From positions 34,402 through 98,401 of the forward strand of contig NZ_FUXU01000010.1 of assembly GCF_900167155.1 (NCBI RefSeq): DNA of 64,000 bases, written 5' to 3'. Positions 40,054 to 50,018 of this stretch are shown piece by piece. The first letter of the stretch is position 1. The number at the start of each line of letters is the position of its first letter. The position numbers were made by a program, and so were the translations under genes. Under the pieces are notes generated by a model, which worked only from the letters and a program-made list of their open reading frames with translations, searched no databases and was not told the origin of the DNA. This stretch comes from Enterovibrio nigricans DSM 22720 (GTDB taxonomy: Bacteria; Pseudomonadota; Gammaproteobacteria; Enterobacterales; Vibrionaceae).

Positions 40054-41358
40054 ATGGGTATGCCTCTTACTCAACTCCCTCATACGCAGTCTTACTACGC
40101 AGCCACGGCTAAGTACCTGCAGCGATATCCTGAACTGACTGAATCCATCGACGTCGATGTGTGCATCGTCGGTGGGGGGCTTAGCGGGGTGAACAGTGCC
40201 ATTGAATTGGCGCAAAGAGGCTATTCCGTAGCATTGCTGGAAGCGAACAAGATTGGTTGGGGGGCATCAGGCCGCAATGGCGGTGAACTTATCCGTGGCA
40301 TCGGTCATGGCATTGAACAGTTCACCAATCAGATCGGTCGAGAAGGGGTGGATGCCATCAACCAAATGGGCGTGGAAGCGGTTCAGATCGTTAAAGATCG
40401 CGTTGGTGAATTTAACATCGATTGTGATCTTGTCATGGGATATTGCGATCTCGCGTTGAAACCTTCGCACATGAAGGAACTTCAGGACGATTTTGATTCG
40501 TTGGCTGACAGCGGCTATCCCCATGAAATTCGTATGCTTGATAAGGCAGGGCTAGCCGAAGTGATTGGTTCAGAGCGTTATATCGGCGGCATGTTAGATA
40601 TGGGGAGTGGTCACTTACATCCGCTTAACTTAGTGGCGGGGGAAGCGGTTGCCGCAGCTGGTCTTGGGGTTCAGTTGTTTGAAGACAGCCCAGCGGTTGA
40701 AATACAAAAAGGCACTAAGCCACTTATCAAAACGCCCAAAGGACAGGTGACATGCAGTTACGTGTTACTGGCTGGCAATGCGTATATTGGCAATAAACTT
40801 GAACCCTACATTGGCGGGAAAGTGCTACCTGCGGGAAGTTATATCATTGCGACGGAACCACTTACCGATGAGCAAGTGACGAGAACGATTCCCAAGAATA
40901 TGTCGTTCGCTGATCTGAGTATTGCGTTGGACTATTACCACCTTTCTGGTGACAATCGGCTTTTATTTGGTGGTTTGTGCACCTATTCAGGCAAAGACCC
41001 GCGTGACATTACCGCAGCGTTATTACCAAACTTAGAGCGGGTGTTTCCGCAGCTAAAAGGTGTGAATATCGACTTTGAATGGGGTGGCATGATTGGCATT
41101 GGCGCGAATCGTCTACCTCAAATTGGTACCTTGCCCGACGCACCGAATATCTTCTTCGCTCAGGCATATTCAGGACATGGCCTTAACGCGACACACATGG
41201 CGGGTAGAGTGGTCGCAGAAGCGATTTCAGGCACGGCAGAGCGGTTTGATGTGTTTGCCAAGGTAAAGCACATGACCTTCCCTGGGGGACCATTGTTGCG
41301 CTCTCCGCTGCTGGCCATCGGGATGACGTATTACAAGATTCTCGAAGCGCTAAAATGA
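40054..41358 (+). CDS. Gamma-glutamylpolyamine oxidase-like FAD enzyme (PuuB-like), copy 2
   Basis: A 434-residue DAO-family flavoprotein. DVCIVGGGLSGVNSAIELAQRGYSVALLEA forms the FAD loop, followed by IGWGASGRNGGELIRGIGHG. The C-terminus AQAYSGHGLNATHMAGRVVAEA is intact. It starts at ATG 40054 behind AAGGAAGTC. It clearly differs from the first copy (37467), suggesting another glutamylated amine as substrate. It faces the puuC gene across a shared terminator. Confidence 0.88.
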   Translation: MGMPLTQLPHTQSYYAATAKYLQRYPELTESIDVDVCIVGGGLSGVNSAIELAQRGYSVALLEANKIGWGASGRNGGELIRGIGHGIEQFTNQIGREGVDAINQMGVEAVQIVKDRVGEFNIDCDLVMGYCDLALKPSHMKELQDDFDSLADSGYPHEIRMLDKAGLAEVIGSERYIGGMLDMGSGHLHPLNLVAGEAVAAAGLGVQLFEDSPAVEIQKGTKPLIKTPKGQVTCSYVLLAGNAYIGNKLEPYIGGKVLPAGSYIIATEPLTDEQVTRTIPKNMSFADLSIALDYYHLSGDNRLLFGGLCTYSGKDPRDITAALLPNLERVFPQLKGVNIDFEWGGMIGIGANRLPQIGTLPDAPNIFFAQAYSGHGLNATHMAGRVVAEAISGTAERFDVFAKVKHMTFPGGPLLRSPLLAIGMTYYKILEALK

Positions 41359-41373
41359 TTTTTGTCTTTCCAT

Positions 41374-41402
41374 GAAAAACGCCCCAAATCGGGGCGTTTT
41401 TC
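41374..41402. terminator. Bidirectional terminator between puuB copy 2 and puuC
   Basis: A 12-bp stem (GAAAAACGCCCC 41374-41385 with GGGGCGTTTTTC 41391-41402) has A and T tracts on both sides and can end both converging transcripts. Confidence 0.92.
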
Positions 41403-41425
41403 ATTACAGGGTTGTCTATTGCGAA

Positions 41426-42922
41426 CTATATCGAAATCCAAGTCGCCTTCACTTCGGTGTATTTCTCAAAGGCATGCAGCGACTTATCCCGTCCGTTGCC
41501 GGATTGCTTATAGCCTCCGAACGGTGCTGTCATATCGCCGCCGTCATAATGGTTAATCCACACCATACCTGTTTTCAACGCTTTGGCCGTTTTATGTGCT
41601 TTGCTGATATCTGATGTCCACACCGCAGATGCGAGGCCATAGGCAGTATCGTTTGCTATCGTGATGGCTTCTTCAGGTGAGTTGAACGTAATGACCGACA
41701 GAACAGGGCCAAAAATTTCCTCTTGTGCGATCGCCATTTCGTTATTCACATTATCGAACACGGTTGGCGCTACGAACAGACCACCGGTTTCTTCCATAAT
41801 GGGTTTTCCGCCGCAAAGCAATGCGGCGCCAGCTTCTTGTCCTTTTTCGACATAGGCAAGCACAGTATCGAGTTGCTGTTGGTCTACCATGGCACCGACC
41901 TGTGTTTCGGGATCCAGAGGGTGGCCCGGTTGCCACGCCTTAAGTGCTTCAACAACTTTAGAGACGAAGGTGTTTTTGATTGAAGCTTCAACGAGCAAGC
42001 GAGAGCCTGCGGTACAAACTTCCCCTTGATTGAAGGCAATTGCTGCGGCAGCAGCCTCTGCGGCGGCATCTAAATCCGGCGCATCTTCAAACACGATGTT
42101 AGGGCTCTTTCCGCCAGCTTCGAGCCAGACGCGCTTCATGTTGGATTCGCCTGCATAAATCATCAGTTGCTTGGCGATGCGGGTAGATCCGGTGAACACC
42201 AAGGTATCAACGTCCATGTGTAAGGCGAGCGATTTGCCTACCGTGTGCCCAAAGCCCGGAAGAACATTCAGTACGCCTTTTGGCATGCCGGCTTCTAACG
42301 CTAATTGGCCTAGCTTAATAGCGGTTAAGGGGGACTTTTCGGACGGCTTAAGGATCACCGAGTTACCGGCAGCGAGCGCTGGGCCGAGCTTCCAACATGC
42401 CATCAACATGGGGAAATTCCAAGGAACGATAGCGGCAACAACACCGATAGGCTCACGGGTGATCATGCCGATTTCATTGTGAGGCGTGGGGGCGAGTTCG
42501 TCATAGATTTTGTCGACGGCTTCGCCTGACCAGCGAATAGCACGTGCTGCACCGTACACATCTACCGTTTTTGAATAGCGGATAGGCTTACCCATATCGA
42601 GCGTTTCAAGCAGTGCCAGTTCATCGCCATTTTCTTCGATGAGCTCAGCGAAGCGGATAACGATTTTTTTCCGTTCAGCGGGTGGAAGGTGAGACCATGC
42701 GCCGCTCTCAAAGGTTTCTCGCGCACTGACAGCGGCCTTGTTTGCGTCGTTCAAATCACAACTTGCAACCTTAGCGAGTAATCGTCCATCAATAGGACTA
42801 AAGCAGTCAAAGGTGTCACCAGAGGCGGCGTTTTGGTATTCACCATCAATAAATGCACGGCCTTCGATGGTCAGAGTTTGCGCCATCAATTCCCAGTCAT
42901 TGCGAGACAATCGAGCACTCAT
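41426..42922 (-). CDS. puuC: Gamma-glutamyl-aminobutyraldehyde dehydrogenase (PuuC-like)
   Basis: A 498-residue NAD-dependent aldehyde dehydrogenase. VIVPWNFPMLMACWKLGPALAAGN-like Rossmann sequence, EAGGKSPNIVFED (general-base Glu) and NQGEVCTAGSRLL (catalytic Cys) are intact. Its similarity to E. coli PuuC covers the whole length. ATG 42922 follows AAAGGAA; the frame extends upstream but without a site. It is divergent from bauA. Confidence 0.93.
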   Translation of the reverse strand: MSARLSRNDWELMAQTLTIEGRAFIDGEYQNAASGDTFDCFSPIDGRLLAKVASCDLNDANKAAVSARETFESGAWSHLPPAERKKIVIRFAELIEENGDELALLETLDMGKPIRYSKTVDVYGAARAIRWSGEAVDKIYDELAPTPHNEIGMITREPIGVVAAIVPWNFPMLMACWKLGPALAAGNSVILKPSEKSPLTAIKLGQLALEAGMPKGVLNVLPGFGHTVGKSLALHMDVDTLVFTGSTRIAKQLMIYAGESNMKRVWLEAGGKSPNIVFEDAPDLDAAAEAAAAAIAFNQGEVCTAGSRLLVEASIKNTFVSKVVEALKAWQPGHPLDPETQVGAMVDQQQLDTVLAYVEKGQEAGAALLCGGKPIMEETGGLFVAPTVFDNVNNEMAIAQEEIFGPVLSVITFNSPEEAITIANDTAYGLASAVWTSDISKAHKTAKALKTGMVWINHYDGGDMTAPFGGYKQSGNGRDKSLHAFEKYTEVKATWISI

Positions 42923-43042
42923 AAATTCCATTCCTTTCGTCTGATTTATACCCAACACACACAACGTACTCACTGTGCACCATTTCAAAATATTTTACAA
43001 TTTCGCAAATTATTCTTTTTATCTTGAACACAGTTTATATAC

Positions 43043-43057
43043 TGTTCATTATATTTG
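43043..43057. promoter_or_regulatory. Candidate PuuR operator upstream of the beta-alanine genes
   Basis: TGTTCATTATATTTG matches the reverse complement of the PuuR box at 14 of 15 positions. It overlaps a likely -10 region paired with TTGAAC (43024-43029). Half-sites TGAACA (43025) and TGTTCA (43043) form an inverted repeat. It lies in the 184-base divergent gap between puuC and bauA. Confidence 0.8.
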
Positions 43058-43106
43058 ACATGGTGTTGTCTAAACGACAACGTGTAACGAGTAAGGAAAC
43101 GTGACG

Positions 43107-44441
43107 ATGGCAGTGCAGAAAACACACAGCGAAGGGACGGGTCTGAACAACTTTTGGATGCCGTTTACGGCTAACAGACAGTATAAAGCTACTCCGAGGT
43201 TGCTCGTCAAAGCACAAGGTATGTATTACACCGATGTAGAAGGCAATTCGGTGCTGGATTCCACCGCAGGCCTTTGGTGTTGTAATGCCGGACACAGTCG
43301 ACAGGAAATCACCGAGGCGGTGAGTCGACAAATTTCTGAGCTGGATTATGCGCCGACGTTCCAAATGGGACATCCTCTCCCGTTTGAACTGGCTGAGCGA
43401 TTGGCTGACATGGCACCCGGTGATTTGAATCATGTTTTCTTTACCAACTCGGGCTCAGAGTCAGGTGATACAGCACTGAAAATTGCGTTAGCGTATCAGC
43501 GTGCAAGGGGCCATTCTAACCGCACCATGTTTATCGGTCGTGAGCTTGGTTACCACGGTACTGGCTTTGGCGGGATTTCTGTGGGTGGTATGGTGAATAA
43601 CCGTAAAGCCTTTAACAGCCAACTCCTTCCGAGTGTTGCCCATCTTCCCCATACTCTCGATATTGAACGCAATGCATTTTCAAAAGGCTTGCCAGAACAC
43701 GGTATTGAAAAAGCCGATTACCTTGAGCATTTGATAGCGCAGCATGGCGCAGAGAATATCGCCGCTGTGATGGTGGAACCCATGTCTGGCTCGGGTGGTG
43801 TTGTTCTTCCACCTGTGGGTTACCTAAAACGCCTTCGCGAAATCACAGCCAAGCACGACATCCTGCTTATTTTTGATGAAGTGATCACGGCATTTGGTCG
43901 TGTGGGGGATGCGTTTGCAGCCCAACGTTGGGGCGTGGTACCCGATATGATTACCACGGCTAAAGCACTAACGAACGGTGCGATTCCAATGGGCGCTGTG
44001 ATTGTCAGCGAGAAAATCTACGACGCGTGTATGCAAGCGCCTGAAGATACCATTGAACTTTTCCACGGTTATACCTATTCCGGACACCCAGTAGCGGCCG
44101 CTGCGGCATTGGCAACCATGGACATCTATCGCGATGATAAGTTATTTGAGCGTTCGCGCGAGATGGAAATGGAGTGGCAGGACGCCGTGCACTCATTGGC
44201 CGATTTACCTAACGTTATCGATGTGCGAAACACGGGACTTATCGCAGGCATACAGTTTGCGCCAAGTGAAGAGGGCGTTGGCAAGCGTGGCTATGATGTG
44301 TTTACACAATGTTTTTATGATGGCCTGTTGGTGCGTGCGTCTGGAGATATTATCGCTATGTCGCCACCGCTCATTATTGAATCGAAACACATTGATCAGA
44401 TTGTAAGTACGCTAGAAAAAGCGATACGAAACGCAATATAA
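43107..44441 (+). CDS. bauA: Beta-alanine-pyruvate transaminase (BauA-like)
   Basis: A 444-residue class III omega-amino acid transaminase. FWMPFTANRQYKATPRLL near the start, LDSTAGLWCCNAGHSRQEI, TNSGSESGDTALKIALAYQRARG and the PLP lysine in ITTAKALTNGAIPMG (about residue 288) are typical of beta-alanine:pyruvate transaminases. It would convert beta-alanine to malonate semialdehyde. ATG 43107 is preferred over GTG 43101 because of its spacing from AAGGA. Confidence 0.9.
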   Translation: MAVQKTHSEGTGLNNFWMPFTANRQYKATPRLLVKAQGMYYTDVEGNSVLDSTAGLWCCNAGHSRQEITEAVSRQISELDYAPTFQMGHPLPFELAERLADMAPGDLNHVFFTNSGSESGDTALKIALAYQRARGHSNRTMFIGRELGYHGTGFGGISVGGMVNNRKAFNSQLLPSVAHLPHTLDIERNAFSKGLPEHGIEKADYLEHLIAQHGAENIAAVMVEPMSGSGGVVLPPVGYLKRLREITAKHDILLIFDEVITAFGRVGDAFAAQRWGVVPDMITTAKALTNGAIPMGAVIVSEKIYDACMQAPEDTIELFHGYTYSGHPVAAAAALATMDIYRDDKLFERSREMEMEWQDAVHSLADLPNVIDVRNTGLIAGIQFAPSEEGVGKRGYDVFTQCFYDGLLVRASGDIIAMSPPLIIESKHIDQIVSTLEKAIRNAI

Positions 44442-44459
44442 CTTTCAAGGAAGAACAGC

Positions 44460-45947
44460 ATGGCATCAGTAACGCACTATATCGATGGACGACATACGGA
44501 ACAAAGCGAACGCAAACAGGCATTGTATAACCCAGCGACGGGCGAAATCAGTGGGGAAGTATCTCTAGCATCTGTAAGTGAAACCGAGGCGGCGATTGCC
44601 TCTGCCAAAGCAGCGTTTCCAGCATGGTCTGAAATGTCACCACTTCGTCGAGCGCGGGTGCTTTTTAAGTTCAAATCATTGGTGGAAGAAAATATCGACG
44701 AGCTTGCCGCGTTGATTACCCAAGAACATGGCAAGGTATTGGATGATGCCAAAGGCGAACTGACGCGTGGTTTGGAAGTGGTGGAATTTGCGTGTGGTAT
44801 TCCGCATCTGTTGAAAGGTGAAATCACTGAACAAATCGCGAATGGTGTTGATTCGTGGTCGCTCAACCAACCGCTCGGTGTGGTGGCCGGCATTTCCCCG
44901 TTTAACTTTCCCGTAATGGTGCCGATGTGGATGTTCCCGATAGCGATCGCGTGCGGTAATTGCTTCATCATGAAGCCGTCAGAAAAAGATCCAAGTTCAA
45001 CCATGCGTATTGCAGAACTTCTGAAAGAAGCGGGTCTCCCTGATGGTGTCTTTAATGTGGTGAATGGAGACAAAGAAGCCGTCGACGTATTGCTGACGCA
45101 TCCCGATGTTCAGGCTGTTAGTTTTGTAGGGTCAACCCCGATTGCAGAATACATCTACAGCATGGCCTCACAACACGGTAAACGTGTTCAAGCCTTAGGC
45201 GGTGCGAAAAACCACATGGTGGTGATGCCGGATGCAGATTTGGATCAAGCCGTTGCTGCCTTAATGGGCGCTGCATATGGTTCGGCGGGTGAGCGTTGTA
45301 TGGCAATTTCTGTCGCCGTCGCCGTGGGTAACGTTGCGGATGCTTTGATAGAAAAGCTGACACCAAAAGTTGAAGCTCTGCGCGTTGGCAACGGGGTAAT
45401 CGAAGGGATGGAAATGGGACCATTGGTGACCGCTGACCATCTTAGAAAAGTCGAAGGTTATGTTGCCGCTGGTGTGGAAGAAGGTGCCACGCTGGTGGTC
45501 GATGGACGTGGTGTTGAACCTGAAGGTGGCGAAGGCTTCTTCCTTGGCGGCTGTTTGTTCGATAACGTCACGCCGGAGATGACGATTTATCGCGATGAAA
45601 TCTTTGGTCCGGTGCTTGCCGTCGTGCGTGTGCCAGATTATGCCACCGCAGTGACACTGATTAATGAGCACGAGTTTGGCAATGGTACGGCCATTTTCAC
45701 CCAAAATGGTGATGCAGCCCGTCAGTTCTGTCATGAAATTCAAGTGGGGATGGTGGGTGTCAATGTACCTATTCCGGTGCCGATGGCGTTTCATAGCTTT
45801 GGCGGTTGGAAACGCTCTTTGTTTGGGCCATTACATATGCATGGACCCGATGGCGTGCGTTTCTATACCAGACGCAAAGCCATCACAGCACGTTGGCCCA
45901 CGGGGTTAAGGGCTCAAGCAGATTTTATTATGCCCACAATGAAATAG
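44460..45947 (+). CDS. mmsA: CoA-acylating (methyl)malonate-semialdehyde dehydrogenase
   Basis: A 495-residue aldehyde dehydrogenase of the MmsA/IolA/BauC type. [41 protein letters not shown] and the catalytic Cys in [11 protein letters not shown] are characteristic; the usual general-base Glu is replaced, as in CoA-dependent members. It follows bauA by 18 bases and would turn malonate semialdehyde into acetyl-CoA. Together they complete beta-alanine degradation. Confidence 0.92.
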   Translation: MASVTHYIDGRHTEQSERKQALYNPATGEISGEVSLASVSETEAAIASAKAAFPAWSEMSPLRRARVLFKFKSLVEENIDELAALITQEHGKVLDDAKGELTRGLEVVEFACGIPHLLKGEITEQIANGVDSWSLNQPLGVVAGISPFNFPVMVPMWMFPIAIACGNCFIMKPSEKDPSSTMRIAELLKEAGLPDGVFNVVNGDKEAVDVLLTHPDVQAVSFVGSTPIAEYIYSMASQHGKRVQALGGAKNHMVVMPDADLDQAVAALMGAAYGSAGERCMAISVAVAVGNVADALIEKLTPKVEALRVGNGVIEGMEMGPLVTADHLRKVEGYVAAGVEEGATLVVDGRGVEPEGGEGFFLGGCLFDNVTPEMTIYRDEIFGPVLAVVRVPDYATAVTLINEHEFGNGTAIFTQNGDAARQFCHEIQVGMVGVNVPIPVPMAFHSFGGWKRSLFGPLHMHGPDGVRFYTRRKAITARWPTGLRAQADFIMPTMK

Positions 45948-45963
45948 GTCGAAACAATGAGAA

Positions 45964-45985
45964 AGGAGCCACTGGCTCCTTTTTT
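45964..45985 (+). terminator. Terminator of the bauA-mmsA operon
   Basis: AGGAGCC (45964-45970) pairs with GGCTCCT (45974-45980), loop ACT, followed by a T tract. It touches the end of the convergent EAL gene. Confidence 0.85.
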
Positions 45986-46599
45986 CATGCGACTTTTGAG
46001 GCTTCAGCGTGTTCGAGACGTTCTGGCTTACTAAGCTGGTACCCTTGAAACAAATCAAACCCTAAATCAAAAGCAAACTCATATTCAGCTTTTGTCTCAA
46101 CTTTTTCAGCTAACAGTTGGAAAGATAGGGCGTTCCGGTACTCGTTAACGAAAGCTTCAATTTCCATAAACGACAGCTGTTGAAAATCCAGTTTGATGAT
46201 ATCCGCGAGAGGGATAAACGACAGCCAGCGTTCGCTCGGTACAAAATCATCGAACGCAATTTTATAGCCATGGGATTTGAGCGTAGTGAGCGCCGAAAAC
46301 AGGGCAGCATTGGGTTCGCAATCTTCTAATACTTCGACGATGAGAGAATCTTTTGGGTATTGCAACGCGGTGCCGTCCACCAGACTTTCAAAACCAAAAT
46401 TGATGAAAACGGGCTTATTGTCTGACAGTGAGATTGGTTGCAACCCTTGGCAAAACAAAATATCCAACACTGATTGAGTGGCATACCTTGAAGGTACACA
46501 AGGAAAGCAATCACTTTGACCTTCGCGAAAGAGGAGTTCGTAAGCCACAACGTTGTGTTGTCGGTCGAAAATGGCTTGTCGTGCGATGCGAGAACTCAT
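45985..46599 (-). CDS. EAL-domain cyclic-di-GMP phosphodiesterase, EAL only
   Basis: A 204-residue protein covering the EAL half of the EAL-HDOD (YuxH-like) family. Its start SSRIARQAIFDRQHNVVAYELLFRE is typical. Catalytic residues appear intact: ELL in place of EAL, Asn in INFGFESL, Glu in IVEVLED, the Asp pair in AFDDF, Lys in IIKLDFQ, Glu in AEKVET and Gln in FQGYQLSKP. The usual C-terminal HDOD domain (about 200 residues) is missing; the stop comes shortly after and is followed directly by a terminator. Either a truncated or a naturally minimal form. Confidence 0.82.
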   Translation of the reverse strand: MSSRIARQAIFDRQHNVVAYELLFREGQSDCFPCVPSRYATQSVLDILFCQGLQPISLSDNKPVFINFGFESLVDGTALQYPKDSLIVEVLEDCEPNAALFSALTTLKSHGYKIAFDDFVPSERWLSFIPLADIIKLDFQQLSFMEIEAFVNEYRNALSFQLLAEKVETKAEYEFAFDLGFDLFQGYQLSKPERLEHAEASKVA

Positions 46600-46763
46600 A
46601 AAAAATTCGATGTGCCTTGAAATTAAGATACGAGACTAAGTGTATAAAATATCATCAATGATGAGAGTGTTAATTAAGTCTGATATTTCGCGATGAAAAT
46701 TAACGGCGTAAACCATACTTTTCTCATCTTGATCTGGCAAACTTTTCTTTATGAGATTTATCG

Positions 46764-47501
46764 TTAAGGAGGTATCGCGTCAAATGCGCGGGTTTCTAAC
46801 TCGCATCCATTGGCGGTGCAACGCAATATGGATCCTTGCGTATACCAGTCACCAAGTACAATTCGACGTGCAGATTGATTGCCAATATTCATCTCATGCT
46901 TAGCAGGGCGATGGGTATGACCGTGAATCATTTGGGTTACGTTTTCATCATTCATTACACGAACAACTTCGGCAGGGTCCACGTCCATGATGTCATACGA
47001 CTTGTATTGATTACTGTCACTACTGCTTTGGCGTAGCTTCTCTCCAATATTCTTTCGTATACGTAAAGGCAAGCGGAAGAATAGCCATTGAATCAGTCTG
47101 TTATGTACTTTTTTACGGTATCTTTGGTAGGCTTCATCTTGAATGCAAAGCGTATCACCGTGCATGATCAGTGTCGGTTTACCAAACAAGTCAATGACGC
47201 AATGCTCTGGCAGTAAGGTCATTTCCGCCAATTTTGCAAAACGCTTTCCAACCAGAAAATCACGGTTGCCGTGAATGAAATACACGGGAACACCATGATC
47301 GTGCAAAGACTTAAACGCCGCTGCAACACTCAAGTGTAAGGGGGTTTCATCATCATCGCCTATCCAAGACTCGAAAAGATCACCTAACACATAAAGTGCA
47401 GATGCCTTTGTTGCCTCTTCCTTTAAGAACCGAAAAAAGCAATGTGTTATTTCCGGATGAGATGGGCTGAGATGGAGATCTGAAATAAATAGTACGGTCA
47501 T
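46764..47501 (-). CDS. lpxH: UDP-2,3-diacylglucosamine hydrolase LpxH
   Basis: A 245-residue calcineurin-like phosphoesterase of lipid A synthesis. All metal motifs are visible: FISDLHLS, LGDLFESWIGDDD, HGNRDFL, MHGDTLC and HGHTHRPA. ATG 47501 (TVLFISDLH) was chosen; there is no strong ribosome binding site, and a 22-base palindrome ends 8 bases upstream. It follows ppiB on the same strand. Confidence 0.95.
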   Translation of the reverse strand: MTVLFISDLHLSPSHPEITHCFFRFLKEEATKASALYVLGDLFESWIGDDDETPLHLSVAAAFKSLHDHGVPVYFIHGNRDFLVGKRFAKLAEMTLLPEHCVIDLFGKPTLIMHGDTLCIQDEAYQRYRKKVHNRLIQWLFFRLPLRIRKNIGEKLRQSSSDSNQYKSYDIMDVDPAEVVRVMNDENVTQMIHGHTHRPAKHEMNIGNQSARRIVLGDWYTQGSILRCTANGCELETRAFDAIPP

Positions 47502-47508
47502 AGAAAGA

Positions 47509-47530
47509 GGACAGTGGAATTCCACTGTCC
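47509..47530. other. Perfect 22-base palindrome between ppiB and lpxH
   Basis: The 11-base half GGACAGTGGAA and its exact reverse complement lie back to back at 47509-47530, between the ppiB stop and the lpxH start. In RNA it would fold to a 9-bp stem with loop AATT close to the lpxH initiation region. Confidence 0.7.
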
Positions 47531-47539
47531 CTCAGAGTC

Positions 47540-48037
47540 TTATTCTTCGATGGTAACGCTTTCGATGATAACTTCTTCTACAGGTACGTCTTGGTGAACG
47601 TAACCCCAGTTACCTGTTGCAACATCTTTGATTTTGTTCACGATGTCCATGCCTTCAACGACTTCTGCGAAAACACAGTAGCCCCAACCGTCCATAGACT
47701 CAGATTTGAAGTCTAGGAAATTGTTGTTGTTCACGTTGATGAAGAACTGAGAGCTTGCTGAGTGTGGTTCCATAGTACGCGCCATCGCCAGCGTACCAAT
47801 TTTGTTGCTCAGACCGTTGTTTGCTTCGTTCTTGATCGATGCGCGAGTTTCTTTCTCTTCCATGCCAGAAGCCATGCCGCCGCCTTGGATCATGAAACCA
47901 TCGATTACACGGTGGAACAGCGTACCGTTGTAGAAACCGTCGCGGCAGTATTGCAGGAAGTTTTCTGCAGTTACTGGTGCTTTCTCAGTGTTAAGTTGGA
48001 TTTTGATGTCACCAAAGTTGGTATGAAGCGTAACCAT
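47540..48037 (-). CDS. ppiB: Peptidyl-prolyl cis-trans isomerase B (cyclophilin)
   Basis: A 165-residue cytoplasmic cyclophilin without signal peptide. The active-site sequence [15 protein letters not shown] and [18 protein letters not shown] are intact. It is divergent from cysS and upstream of lpxH, a common Vibrionaceae and enterobacterial arrangement. Confidence 0.96.
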   Translation of the reverse strand: MVTLHTNFGDIKIQLNTEKAPVTAENFLQYCRDGFYNGTLFHRVIDGFMIQGGGMASGMEEKETRASIKNEANNGLSNKIGTLAMARTMEPHSASSQFFINVNNNNFLDFKSESMDGWGYCVFAEVVEGMDIVNKIKDVATGNWGYVHQDVPVEEVIIESVTIEE

Positions 48038-48319
48038 GATATGTTCCTAATGACGGACTGTTAACGTTGCAACCCAAGGACTCAACATGTAGCAACACAG
48101 GTCCCTGAACGCATTTGGCTTTAAACGGTCGATTCTATCGTAGTGGTAGGTACATTCAACCGATCTCAGTAGAAAAAAGCAGATAGATCGCGCCAAGTGC
48201 TTTTCTCTTGGTCGAATTCTTTAACCTTCCCCTGTATTGCCTTGCCTAAAACGGATGGAAAGGGTGTAATATGCCTTTATCATTTTCACTGTTTTATTGT
48301 AATGGGTAATCCGACTACC

Positions 48320-49705
48320 ATGTTGAAGATCTACAACTCCCTCACCAAGCAAAAAGAAGAATTTAAACCTATTCAGCCTGGCAAGGTTGGCATGTATGTG
48401 TGTGGGGTTACCATTTACGATTTGTGTCACATCGGCCACGGTCGTACTTTCGTTTCATTTGACGTGGTTTCTCGTTATCTACGTTTTTTGGGTTACGACC
48501 TGAATTTTGTTCGCAACATCACCGACATTGATGACAAGATCATCAAACGTGCTGCCGAGAATGGTGAAAGCTGTGATTCACTCACTAACCGTTTGATTGG
48601 CGAAATGCATGCAGATTTTGATGCGTTGAACATGAAACGTCCTGATGTTGAACCGCGTGCGACGCAATTCATTGCCGAAATCATTGAGCTGGTAGAGCGT
48701 TTGATTGAACGTGGCTTTGCATACGTTGCATCCAACGGTGACGTATTGTTTGAAGTGGCGAAATTTGATGAATACGGCAAATTGTCTCGTCAAGATCTAG
48801 ACCAACTTCAAGCGGGTGCACGTGTTGATGTAGAAGAAGCCAAAAAGAGCCCGCTGGACTTTGTGCTTTGGAAAATGTCTAAGCCAGGCGAACCAACGTG
48901 GGAATCACCTTGGGGGCCAGGTCGTCCAGGTTGGCACATTGAATGTTCTGCAATGAACTCTGCCATTTTGGGTAACCATTTCGATATTCACGGTGGCGGC
49001 TCAGATCTGACTTTCCCGCACCACGAAAATGAAATTGCACAATCTTGCTGCGCACATGACACCCAGTACGTAAATACGTGGATGCACAGCGGTATGGTGA
49101 TGGTTGACCGCGAGAAAATGTCAAAGTCTCTGGGTAACTTCTTCACTATCCGTGATGTTCTGGCACATTACGATGCAGAAACGGTTCGTTACTTCCTGAT
49201 GTCCGGTCATTACCGTAGCCAACTAAACTACAGCGAAGAAAACCTGAAACAAGCGCGTGCTTCGGTTGAGCGTTTGTATACGGCAATGCGTGGTCTTGAT
49301 TTGTCTGTGGTTGCTGAAGGCGGAGAAGCATTCGTTGAGCGCTTCAAAGCTGCGATGGATGACGACTTTAACACACCAGAAGCATATTCAGTGCTGTTTG
49401 AAATGGCGCGTGAAATTAACCGCATCAAAGCGGAAGACGTCGTTGCAGCATCTAAGTTGGCGGTACGCATGCGTGAACTGGCGGATGTGTTAGGTCTGTT
49501 GGGCCAAGAGCCAGAGGCATTCCTACAAGGTAATGCGCAAGGCGGAGATGATGAAGTGGCCGAAATCGAAGCACTGATCAAAGCGCGTAACGATGCGCGT
49601 GCAAGCAAAGATTGGGCCGCAGCAGATGTGGCGCGTGATGCGCTGACGGCAATGGGTATCGTCCTTGAAGATGGTGCGGCAGGCACGACTTGGCGTCGTA
49701 AGTAA
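48320..49705 (+). CDS. cysS: Cysteinyl-tRNA synthetase
   Basis: A 461-residue class I synthetase, the same length as E. coli Cys[21 protein letters not shown] holds the HIGH motif and first zinc Cys; [13 protein letters not shown] and the KMSKSLGNF motif follow. ATG 48320 gives the conserved start MLKIYNSLT. The upstream frame is open to 48197 but lacks conservation and a ribosome binding site; ATG 48302 is a minor alternative. The 282-base gap to ppiB carries the divergent promoters. Confidence 0.97.
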   Translation: MLKIYNSLTKQKEEFKPIQPGKVGMYVCGVTIYDLCHIGHGRTFVSFDVVSRYLRFLGYDLNFVRNITDIDDKIIKRAAENGESCDSLTNRLIGEMHADFDALNMKRPDVEPRATQFIAEIIELVERLIERGFAYVASNGDVLFEVAKFDEYGKLSRQDLDQLQAGARVDVEEAKKSPLDFVLWKMSKPGEPTWESPWGPGRPGWHIECSAMNSAILGNHFDIHGGGSDLTFPHHENEIAQSCCAHDTQYVNTWMHSGMVMVDREKMSKSLGNFFTIRDVLAHYDAETVRYFLMSGHYRSQLNYSEENLKQARASVERLYTAMRGLDLSVVAEGGEAFVERFKAAMDDDFNTPEAYSVLFEMAREINRIKAEDVVAASKLAVRMRELADVLGLLGQEPEAFLQGNAQGGDDEVAEIEALIKARNDARASKDWAAADVARDALTAMGIVLEDGAAGTTWRRK

Positions 49706-49722
49706 TTCGAAACTTTCTTCTC

Positions 49723-49748
49723 AAAACGGCGCATTCGCGCCGTTTTTT
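49723..49748 (+). terminator. Terminator of cysS
   Basis: AAAACGGCGC (49723-49732) pairs with GCGCCGTTTT (49737-49746), loop ATTC, followed by T. The 270 bases from here to the porin gene hold no ORF I can support and probably contain the porin promoter and 5' leader. Confidence 0.92.
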
Positions 49749-50018
49749 CTAGCTCAATCCGTGACTTAAAAGTTGTATTTCTCATACAGAATCCAATGCC
49801 GCACCGCTAACAATTCTTTCCGTGTTATGGAACAGGATTACTATCTTTCGCTGTTTCTCACTAGTTAGAACTAAAGAGTGGCTGTTATCGACAATCCTTC
49901 ACTGGTGGTCTTATGATCAAAGGTGGCTTTGCGTGGCGGCGAGTGTTGGATAAAGCATAAACCTATTCCTACATGCACCTGAGCCATCGTTTTCAAGTTC
50001 GGATTTGAGGAAGGAAGT

